From: Catenaria anguillulae PL171
Taxonomy: Eukaryota > Blastocladiomycota > Blastocladiomycetes > Blastocladiales > Catenariaceae
Direction: 5' to 3'
Assembly (NCBI GenBank): GCA_002102555.1
Contig: MCFL01000004.1
Coordinates: forward strand, 186,001-250,000
Length of the DNA: 64,000 bases
Made by a program: the position numbers and the translations under genes. The notes below the pieces were generated by a model. That model saw only the letters and a program-made list of their open reading frames with translations, was not told where the DNA came from and made no database searches. Positions 33,648-43,196 of this stretch are shown here, piece after piece (position 1 is the stretch's first letter; each line of letters starts with the position of its first letter).

Positions 33648-34816
33648 TCAACCTTGACGACGCCGCTCAGTGGTGCCCCTACCAACGCACACATCCGAGT
33701 ACCAGTCGCCCACCGAGAAGGTGTGAATAGGATTATTGGTCATGCAGCGCCACAGGCGCATCGGTTGCCCATTGCGATTGGCACGAGAACCTATGAATTG
33801 CAACACGGCATGGATTGCGGTGTGAGGTCAAGCGCTCGGGTTCACACCAAGGTGAATGTGAACGTACCACCAGCAGGGTCGAGGCACAAGTCTGGGCGAT
33901 TGCGAGGTGAAAGACGACCAGGGAAGATGACACCATCACGCGAAAAGTGCCAACGCTGAGCTTCGCTGTCGTTACTATTTCGTGCAAAATGGCACAACAA
34001 ATGCGCGAGGTTGTCAGAAGGAATGAATGCAAATATCCGTCGTGTCAGAAAAGAACGGCAACGAACCACATCCACCAACGGACCACTTGGCCCTCGACTG
34101 CGTTCTATTAAAATACGACCGCAGCAAAGTGTTCAATGATCAATGATCAGGTTTGCGAGATCCAAAGAATAAAGCAGTACGCAAGCCTGGAACGTACACC
34201 GCCCGCAACGTCAAGGCAATACCTACTCAAGTATCCTGGAGCCTTGGCCATGATGATGACAAACTGGACGTTTCCCTGCGGATACCCATGAAAGACGATT
34301 TCCTGTGGACATGTCGACGAATCGCATATGAGTCTTGGTGCTTGATGATCTTGAGATGACTCGGGCTGGCAGAGACATGGAAAGAAATTGAATGGAAAAG
34401 CACATGCCTGAGCTTCCCAGTTGCCGTTACACTGCCACATTTGCGCATCTGCGGATTGAGAGTTTTTCCGACTCTGCTCGACATCAAGACAGCGCCATGT
34501 GTCATCGTTGACAAGGCATCCGCGGCTTGATGATATAGAAGGTCAGCCAGTGTCAATGGACTACGGTAACGAATCAAGATTGTACGTACTCGACCCACTC
34601 CCACCCAGGCGCTGGCCTAACGCTTTCTGTTGAACCCGAGCGACGGCGGCGATCCCACACGGTGGTAGCGTTGTTGAGCCGAGCCTGAATCACAGGCAAG
34701 GCAGGCGCGAGCGTCGAATTGTTGGGCACTGGCGTCGGTGTTGCGTCCGATTGATGCGCGAGGGCGAGCACGACCAGAACGAGGACGAGCTTGACGAGCG
34801 GCGCGGTGTTGTACAT
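33648..34816 (-). CDS. Secreted beta-trefoil (ricin-B-type) lectin, with a GC-AG intron
   Basis: Exons (minus): 34816-34590, 34525-34408, 34302-34198, 34104-34067, 33974-33868, 33790-33648. 245 aa. Signal peptide MYNTAPLVKLVLVLVVLALAHQ, then a linker with NxS/T sites. Blocks: WRCLDVEQSRKNS with DAQMWQCN; RYCLDVAGG with EGQVVRWWMW and EAQRW; DLCLDPAGG with NRNGQPMRLWRC and HTF. Intron 2 begins GCATGT after a CAG, where all paralogues have GT. No nearby GT keeps the frame, so a GC-AG intron is the economical reading. The C-terminus is extended by about ten residues (GRGTTERRRQG). A TATAAAA box lies about 110 bp upstream. The other phases match the family. Confidence 0.84.
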
Positions 34817-35965
34817 GTTGGAGATAACGGTAAAAAGTATGTTGCGAAACAAGTCGCGGCCGGCACTTTGTTTGCGTGTGTTGCGTATGCATGCTGGGCG
34901 GATCTCTAGGGGACGTCTGTTAATTTTATACCCAGGACAGTTGTCAGCCTTCAGGCATTGGGGCTGGCCGCTATGCTGCGGTGGCGTGAAGAATGCGGGG
35001 TCTCGTGGGCCACATGCCAAGCCAAAGCGAGATTTGTCTCACATGCGCAGTCTGGGCACGTGCAAACTTGTCCTTGTTCCTCCGTTGATCGCGACTGGGT
35101 CGGCAGTAACGAAGTACCTACAGAGGCAGAGGACGTGCGTGCGGTTCTGGCCCTGTCCCATCGGTTCGACCAGGGGAGCTCGAGATGGCAAATGAGTTGG
35201 TTTATGAGCGCATCAATTGGTGGAAGGAACATGTCACAAGCTTGAATCCATTCTCATTTCCCATTCTCATATCCACCATTTCCCCGTGAAAATGATCCCA
35301 TCCCCGGGCCGCCAGAGTCCATTCATCTCCTTGCTATTCCGAACTCTTGTTGTGAACGAACACCGTGAGCATGGCGGATCCCGTTTCATGGGTTGTATGA
35401 GCAGTTGGGAATCGTACCAGAGCCAGACGCGAAAACGCTATACATCGAGTCATCGAGTATGGTAGGAATGGGGCTTCACCGGCACTACTGATTTCCGGAT
35501 AGGCCAAATACAAACCTCGACCATTTTTCTTGTCAAGTGACTGGTGGGAGATCCACGATGCCACGCCACCGTTGTCCAGTTGGGTCTGTGAAGGGTGGAC
35601 AGGAGCAGGCCGGCTACCGGCAGGACGAAAGAAATGCAGTGAGCTTGGCAACTGAGGGCAGTCATCTTAAATGCCTGAACTGTGCATTGCAGTACCGACG
35701 TTGCCAGTGTCATAGGTCTGCTGCTTCTGCACGCAAGCATTCCCACGTCGCAGAAGCACTTCCCAGAATTGAGGTGGTCCGTCGATCCATCCACTTCATT
35801 TGAGACCATGATTGGGCCGATCAACAGATTTTCCAAAATGTGGAACAGAAACAAACGCCTTTGAAATATGTACATTCTTTTCTATACCTGCACTGCCTAC
35901 TCACTCAAGCACGTATGTAGACACACAAATGCTCATTCAACGTGCTGACGGTTCAACATAGCAAA
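34817..35965. other. Lectin intergenic region with a possible relic exon
   Basis: The promoter of the 33648-34816 gene lies at the left (TATA box; TGTCTCAC at 35035-35042). On the minus strand near 35460-35560, a stretch with GLYLAYP and SSAGEA may be an eroded LCLDPAGG block, but the rest of the trefoil is missing. Not strong enough to call a pseudogene. Confidence 0.35.
34924..34930 (-). promoter_or_regulatory. TATA box of lectin gene
   Basis: TATAAAA on the minus strand, 108-114 bp upstream of the ATG at 34816. Confidence 0.5.
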
Positions 35966-37132
35966 CTAGACCCGGCACGCACCCGATCGCCACTCTGCCA
36001 TTTTGAAGACTTGGACATTGTACGGACCAGGCAAACACCTCGACAACTGCATTGGCTGGCCGTTGCGGTTTCCGTCATAGCCTGTTTGCAGCGGACACGA
36101 TGCATGGTCAGAATGGATCACTGCCCATGTCATGTCGGAACGAACACACAGAAATACGAACCTCCAACCATATCAAGACACAAGTCGCCGTGGCCGTTTG
36201 GCGCCATTTGACTGGCGATCCCCTCCCCATTTATGGTGAATGTCCAGCTCTGAGCGCGGGATTCGTTGCTGAGGGTTCAGACACGCAAGATAGCAAGCAA
36301 GTGAGTGAATCGAGCACGCCCGTTTCAAGACAGTGTCATGGGTCGAAACTGCATACCACTTCCACCACCGGACAACTTGACCTTCGAATGGGTTCTGCAG
36401 CAAAGAGGGCATGTCAACATGACCGTTAGCACGGATGGGCGAGAGACAGAGAGACCCGCAAGGAAAAAGCGAATTCGCGTACGCCGCCAGCAACATCCAA
36501 GCAATAGGGCGTGCGATGATCCGATGGCGCCATGAGCGTGAAGGCGCCAAACTTGTCTTCCCAAATCTCGAAAAACTACAAACCAAAAGGGGGGGGGGGG
36601 TCGTTAATTGGAGCAAGCAAGTCGGGCGAAATGGCCAAATGACGAACCTGTGCGACTTTGTTTTGATTGCACATCCACATTTGGGCGTCGGCCGATTGCC
36701 AGTTCCTGCGGCTCTGCTCGACGTCCAGGCAACGCCAAGTCTCATCGTTGTAAATACACCCTTCACTTGAACGGGCACGAGCGGTCTGTGAGTGTGACGG
36801 CGCGGCGCAAGTCGGCAGGCGGGGGATGCCGACTGGCAGGATACGGCGGTAGCATCAAGTCAAGATACATACCCGTACATGGTCCCGTAGCGACGTTCCC
36901 TAATTCCGCCACGGCGGCGCGCATCCGGGGAGGTTGTATTGAAAGGGATTGCGGAGCCGGCCGAGCTGGAGCGGATCCGGGTGTGCGCTGCGACGCTCGA
37001 GTTGCTGGGTGAAACCGGCGCTGTGGTCGTCCGAGTGGTATTGAGAGGTGTCGCAATTGCTGAGGTCTGTTGGGCAACGGCCAAAATGACCAGAGCGAGA
37101 GCCAGTTTGAGAGTAAGAAGGGCAGAGTACAT
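35966..37132 (-). CDS. Secreted beta-trefoil (ricin-B-type) lectin, altered third repeat
   Basis: Exons (minus): 37132-36873, 36765-36648, 36575-36483, 36394-36357, 36268-36162, 36081-35966. 243 aa. Signal peptide MYSALLTLKLALALVILAVAQ, then a long Asn/Ser/Thr linker. Blocks: WRCLDVEQSRRNW with DAQMWMCN; YCLDVAGG with EGQVVRWWKW and RAQSW; DLCLDMVGG with NRNGQPMQLSRC. In the last block the Trp of the conserved LWRC is Ser, and the final aromatic pair is VF. This may weaken the third sugar-binding lobe or its core packing. Intron 2 contains a 12-G run at 36589-36600, and an AAG acceptor precedes exon 2. A TATAAAG box lies 85-91 bp upstream. The big transposon starts 272 bp upstream of the ATG, so its promoter is probably intact. 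Confidence 0.84.
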
Positions 37133-37216
37133 TATGAATTTGTCTATAGAATCGCTGTCTGACACATGAATGTGGAGCCACGCTCCTGGGCAGCAGGTAC
37201 TATGGGGGTGCGTTGG

Positions 37217-37223
37217 CTTTATA
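37217..37223 (-). promoter_or_regulatory. TATA box of lectin gene
   Basis: TATAAAG on the minus strand, 85-91 bp upstream of the ATG at 37132 and about 180 bp from the transposon end. Confidence 0.55.
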
Positions 37224-37404
37224 GGCGCTGTCTCGGAGCCAATAGTGGCCGGGCCGGCCGAATTACAGTCCAAATTCCGGCGGAGCGATAGCGTGCACGC
37301 ACATGGTGCAAGTGTGGCGTACCTCGTGGGCAACTCGGAGCTCAAAGCGGCATTTGTCTCACAATGTTGATCAATTTCATCAACGTGAACGGACAAGGGG
37401 TATT

Positions 37405-37418
37405 CCCAGTGAACCAAA
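37405..37418 (+). repeat. Left terminal inverted repeat of the outer transposon
   Basis: CCCAGTGAACCAAA, the exact reverse complement of 50713-50726, preceded by the ATT target duplication. Confidence 0.85.
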
Positions 37419-37966
37419 GTGTCCGGATCGCCGGACACTTTTGCAATTCTCATGTAATTTGAAAGTGTCCAGAGAAAATATATGTGAAACGGCGCTTAGC
37501 TGCAGAGCGCGATGAGCAGAATCGGACGGAAGGCCAGAGGTTCAGAGCACCAGATTGTCCAAATGACCCATTTTGAAACGTGCGCATGCAGAGTTCGGCC
37601 GCGGGCCGGGACGTCCACCAGATCACGAGGTGGCGGCCCAGTTTTGATTGGCTACAGCGAGTGGCCTGGCTGCTGCCGCTGGCGTTTCTGACCACCGCCA
37701 GGTGCCGCTTCGGGACTGGCTCCTCGAACAATCCAGAACCAGTCCAGAAAAAGTGTCAATTGGACCAGAATTCTATTCAATAGCAACGATACACACAGCA
37801 TAACCGAAATATTCCGTGAGGGTAAACTGCCCTGTGCCGAGGAAGCCCGAGATGTTGGTGAGCGCGAGAAGCCAGCACGCGAGCTTGACGTGAGAAAGAG
37901 AACGTACTGCTGCCTCCGTCGTATTGCTGCCGCAGTACTGATGCTTCCAGGGTTTCAGCCCGCCGC
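37419..37966. other. Left subterminal region of the outer transposon
   Basis: About 550 bp with GTGTCCGG and its inverse CCGGACAC close to the end, then unique sequence up to the minisatellite. Short frames have no domain. Confidence 0.45.
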
Positions 37967-38734
37967 GCCTACATGAGTATGGCGAATCGCAAGTCAGTCA
38001 GCAGACAGAGATCAACTCGTACAGCGGGCGTACCGGTCAGACGCCCGCGCCTACATGAGTATGGCGAATCGCAAGTCAGTCAGCAGACAGAGATCAACTC
38101 GTACAGTGGGCGTACCGGTCAGACGCCCGCGCCTACATGAGTATGGCGAATCGCAAGTCAGTCAGCAGACAGAGATCAACTCGTACAGCGGGCGTACCGG
38201 TCAGCCGCCCGCGCCTACATGAGTATGGCGAATCGCAAGTCAGTCAGCAGACAGAGATCAACTCGTACAGCGGGCGTACCGGTCAGACGCCCGCGCCTAC
38301 ATGAGTATGGCGAATCGCAAGTCAGTCAGCAGACAGAGATCAACTCGTACAGCGGGCGTACCGGTCAGACGCCCGCGCCTACATGAGTATGGCGAATCGC
38401 AAGTCAGTCAGCAGACAGAGATCAACTCGTACAGCGGGCGTACCGGTCAGACGCCCGCGCCTACATGAGTATGGCGAATCGCAAGTCAGTCAGCAGACAG
38501 AGATCAACTCGTACAGCGGGCGTACCGGTCAGCCGCCCGCGCCTACATGAGTATGGCGAATCGCAAGTCAGTCAGCAGACAGAGATCAACTCGTACAGCG
38601 GGCGTACCGGTCAGACGCCCGCGCCTACATGAGTATGGCGAATCGCAAGTCAGTCAGCAGACAGAGATCAACTCGTACAGCGGGCGTACCGGTCAGCCGC
38701 CCGCGCCTACATGAGTATGGCGAATCGCAAGTCA
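37967..38734. repeat. 82-bp minisatellite inside the transposon, nine full copies plus a partial
   Basis: A unit beginning GCCTACATGAGTATGGCG repeats exactly every 82 bp, with starts at 37967, 38049, 38131, 38213, 38295, 38377, 38459, 38541 and 38623. A tenth copy from 38705 is cut short after about 30 bp. The units differ almost only at one position (CAGACGCC or CAGCCGCC) and one C/T change in unit two, so the array is young. There are no unique spacers between units. Confidence 0.97.
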
Positions 38735-39023
38735 TTGGCGGCCCGGCGAGCAAGAACGGTGAGGATCAATGTAACACGTACAGCTTCCGGGCCGCTATGG
38801 GTTCCAGAGTGGAGGCATGGGGAGCGAGACAATGCAGGGGTGGGCAGAGGTGCCCGGCATTTGTGCATCGAGAGAGTGAGGGGCGATCGACGTGCGACGC
38901 GTGAACTTCTTTCGGTCACAGACGTGAAAGTAGAATGTATATGGTCATGAGCGATACGGCTCATATCTACGGTTTGTTAAGAAAATGAGACACTGCACTA
39001 AGACTCAGTCGATTGGCCCATCC

Positions 39024-42000
39024 CTACTCACCATCCTCCTCACCCTCACCATCCTCCTCTCGTTCCTCAGCGTTGATGGATGCGTCATTTTCCTTGAACA
39101 CGTTGAATCCATACCGGCGCTGAATGATGTACCGCCTCAACACAGCGTCAACCGCCTGTTCTCGGCCAGGGACATCGAAGAATCCGACAAGCTCGCGAAT
39201 GTTGGACAAGAGGATCGGAACAGCTGGGCTTGGATTTGGCACCCTCCCTTGCTCAGTCCGCAAGAAAACCATGTCAGTGGCTGCGTCCATTGAATGCACG
39301 TGTCGTTGGAGATATGGCATGACCACGGCAACAGCTGGGACAGCAGCAAATGGGTCAATGCGCTTTAGAGCCTGGTCAAGCTCAGGGATGGTGAGGAATG
39401 CTACCACCTCGGCAAACTGGGAATGACCCTGGGCTGCATCTTGATTCATGGTTTTGACCGTGTAGTTCATGCGGCGGATGTCCTTTGTGACTACAGAAAA
39501 CCAGAGAAATGATTAATAAACTCTGAAGCCGAAACAAACCCATTCGAAAGAGATTGGAAAGAGACGTGCCATGCAAGCGAGTTTTAATGGAGACTGTGTC
39601 CTTGACATTGACATGGTGACCAACCTTCCATGATGCAACCAGTGTATCCTGATTGACAACATAGTCGCCAATGCGTCCAAGCTCCTCGTCCACACAATCA
39701 GAATGGCGATGTGTGCGAATCTGCTCCTGCAACATGGTCACCATATCCTCATAGAGAGTGTCGCTGGTTGGCACATTACCAGGCAGCCTACCACAGTTGG
39801 TCAGGAAATCTTGCAGAGGGACTGGTGTGCCAATTTTCTGGGACAACACCATTGGATGCGCGTTGACCTTTGCCCTGCTGCGGTCTTGTCCATAGCAGGC
39901 CAGCTCATACAAATGTGCAAAGCTGTCAAGTTCACAATGAGTGTCAGGCAAACATGAAGAAGCACAATATAGTAACATACTCGGGGCTGAACTTGAGAAT
40001 AAGCAGTTGCTGGCGCTGCTTCAGGTTGTTGATTGCAGACCTGTTGATGTCTTTGAAGTTTCGCTGAAGGTCATTTATGACCTTGACAAGCCGCTCCGTA
40101 AGGAAACACCAATGGTGCTGCAGTGGCCCATGGCGCCGGACCAAGTCAGGGAGGTGGACGAGGAGATGGAACATGTTGCGGCAAAAGTTGAGCCGCGCAC
40201 TGCGCTTGGCATAGATATGCTGTTCAAAGAGCAAGATGAATGTGCGAATCTGAATTTCAGCCTGGGCAATGTGCTCCTCAAGAACAGTCCGTTGCATGAG
40301 CAGTTCCAGTCCGCGAACAAGTGCATAATACATGTCGAAGTACACACGGGTGGCCGGATTGCCTATGTGAGATTTCAACAAGCAAACCAAGTAAGCTCAC
40401 ATAATTGTTAACACAAAGCTGTTGCATTCACGCACCAGCATATAGGTGGTAGTAGATTGGAACAGCAAGGAGCAGCCCATACACCAGCTTCTCTGAACCC
40501 TTCCAGCTGCTGCTGAATGGACGCGGGAGTCGCCCGAATATGGTGGGAATGTACTTGCCATTTTCGCGGAGACACTCCTCGACAAATTGAAGGTCCTCTC
40601 GAGTCCATTGGAATGGCATTTCTGGACAATGGTTGGAATTGAATTTAGCACGTCAAATGGCAGGCATACAAGACCCTGAGCAATGTGCATACCTCCAACA
40701 AGATCTACTGGGCGTGTCGGACCAACAGGCTCGAGTTTTCCAGCAAATATGTTGTAAAGGAGCGGAATAACATTCTCGCAAATCAGGTGGAAAGGATCAA
40801 TGATGCCATAGGTGCTTGGGTTTTTGCAGAAGCGCAGCTCTTCCCATGGGGCAGTCGAATTCAGACCACAGTTTTTCGCGATCTCCTCTCGTCTTGCTGC
40901 AACTTGCTCATTTTGAATCGCGGCGATGTGTGCTTGGTACATCCAATCCGTCCGAGCCAGTTGCGCTATTCGATGAAAGTCGAAATCACGGAAAGCTTGG
41001 TGTAAACCATGAAGTTGAGGACGCTCAACTGGTGGATTCGGTTCACCACCGTCTGGGTCGACTGGGTGATCCATGGGAACATAGTATGTTCTTGCTCCGA
41101 CATGCCGGCAGCCTGTGTTTTTGTGTCAAGTGCGACAAGTGCATTAGTCGCTATGGGCATTAATCAGAGAAGAATGTCCAACATACCTCCAATGTAGCAG
41201 TATACACATGGAAAACGTGCATTGACTCCCCTCATGCAGGTCATACTGTTGAGTGCTGGATAATCTCCACCGGCATGTACCATGAACACCCGACAACGTT
41301 TCCGCTAGGGAGGAGGAAGCAGCGGGTCAATCGACAATGCATACACAAGTAATGTTCTTGCAAGACGTACCACATAGCGATCTTGCTCTGGGTCAAACAC
41401 CTCAATTGGAAATCCCTCCTCAAGGCTGATGAGCACATCAACCATGGCCGACATGCACTCTCGAAAACACTTTGCCGATGGCTTCTTTGGTCCAGGAATG
41501 AAGGAAAAGATGGGAGCAAAGTCCTCTTGGACTCGTATCTCAGGTGGTAAATTGAGGATGACAAAATGGAAGAACCATGACTCATAGTTGCCACTGGAGA
41601 AACACAATATGTCAGTTGCTGCCAAATTGATGAATCCATCACCCAGTACGCACTTGTCCAACATGTTCAAGCCGTCACCACGCACTGCGACAAATAAGTC
41701 ATACTCGCTCAAATCCTCAATCTGGTTCTTGACTTGCTGAAAGTGCTGGGCATCACATGCATCTGTCTCCGTGTCACGGCGCGCCCCAGCTTGGTTGTTG
41801 TGTAGACGCCATGCATGCCTGAGCTGATCTGCTGTCTTGTGATTTGCCCACATCATTGTTAACAGTGCCCGTGGATCCATGATTGACATTGTTTGCCGCT
41901 CCCGGGTGCGGCAGTTGCAATCAGGACACACGTCTGCATCAACCGGCAACATGCGACAACCATTGACACAGAATGTTTTCTCGATTGGTTCATAGGGTGC

Positions 42001-42936
42001 CACCATGTCAAGGAATCTGGTGACAATATTGTCACTGAATGGTTTTGGATCACCGCCTTGATGAGCATTCCGGTTTGCATTGAGGATGTGGCGATTTTCT
42101 GGGCGGAGAACATCAAACAAGCCAGCCATGAAGTGATCCATTTGCCTGCGTGATGCATGGAACTTGCACTGCATCACTTTGAGGAGGAGCATGATACGCT
42201 TTTGTTGGACTGTGAACGATGGATCATTTCGGACTCGGTAGATTGGAGCAAATCGCCAGAGACCAGGTGGTGGTGAGGGTGTGGGTGATGGCGTCGGCGA
42301 TGGCGTTGGCGACGGTGTTGGTGATGGTGTTGGCGATGGTGGCGGTGGTGGTGAAGGCTGAGGTGGTGGTGGTGGGGGCGTCTGCAGGCGGTCAAACTCG
42401 GCAATCAACGCGTCAATACGCTGCTGTAAAACATTGTGTTGATGCTGGGCGAGTCGTGTTTGACGCTCAAGTCGTTCTCGCATGGCTGCTATTGCCTGCT
42501 GGAATCGATCTTCCCATCCTTCTACTTGGACGCCAACTGCATTTTGTGCTGCGAACGCCCATATGTTTGCTACATGGTTCCGTACTTGGGCTAGGCGATT
42601 CATGATGTTCATGTTCTGATTTTGCTGCGCCTCGATTACCTCACGCTGCATTATCTCGTGAATATTATCAACCTGGTTTTGCTGTGCAAGTTGCTGTAGC
42701 TCTCGAAGTTCAACCAGCCCATCTCGAATCATGCGCATAAGGAGTTGACGATTTTCACGTTGCCGCTCGGCTTCCAAAGCCAAATGTTGAGCACGCTGCT
42801 GCTGTAGCTGTAGCTCAAGCTGCTCTTGTTGTTGGCGCATCTGTTGCTGGTGAAGTATTGCTGCTGCCATTCGTGGTGGGAGGTGCCCGGGCAAATTCCT
42901 GGGCCGACCAGGGCCAGCACGTCCTTGTTGATCCAT
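39024..42936 (-). CDS. Tnp2/CACTA/Plavaka-like DDE transposase
   Basis: Exons (minus): 42936-41371, 41304-41187, 41112-40693, 40621-40436, 40362-39981, 39922-39540, 39490-39024. Introns are 49-73 bp, and the protein is 1173 aa. N-terminal 130 residues are a Gln-rich coiled coil, followed by helical sequence and a Pro/Ser/Thr linker (PSPTPSPTP). The conserved core starts near residue 240. A zinc-like cluster reads CVNGCRMLPVDADVCPDC. VAVRGDGLNML and HAGGDYPALN look like the first two catalytic Asp segments, separated by FIPGPKKPS. CVYCYIGGCRHVGARTYYVP resembles the CxxC-to-YYVP region of fungal Tnp2-type enzymes. Later come DPFHLICENVIPLLYNI and MFHLLVHLPDLVRRHGPL, the helical part that normally holds the catalytic Glu. 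The C-terminus is acidic. All seven exons join in frame with no stops, so the enzyme may be functional. It presumably mobilises the outer element. Confidence 0.85.
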
Positions 42937-43196
42937 TGCTCAGACTTTGGCTCATTTGTATCGCTATCATTCTTTTATCTGCAACTCGCGCTGAAATGTG
43001 TCGACGTCGTGGTTGACGCGGCGGACATGTTGACGCGATTCACGGTCGGTGCGAACACAACGTGTCGCGAGATCGAAGGGAGACGGGTGGCTCGGCTCTG
43101 GCCGATCACTTCGAGCTTCCTTCGGGCGTGAGACGGTGCCTCTCCACGTCAATACGTACCATGATTAATTGAAGCAATACTCCGCGAAACGTCATC

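Noticed and set aside
33426-33959. A 177-codon plus-strand open frame
   Set aside because: It is antisense to well-supported lectin exons at 33648-33974.
37967-38734. Regular 82-bp repeats considered as a CRISPR-like array
   Set aside because: The units are directly adjacent with no unique spacers and lie inside a eukaryotic transposon, so this is a minisatellite.
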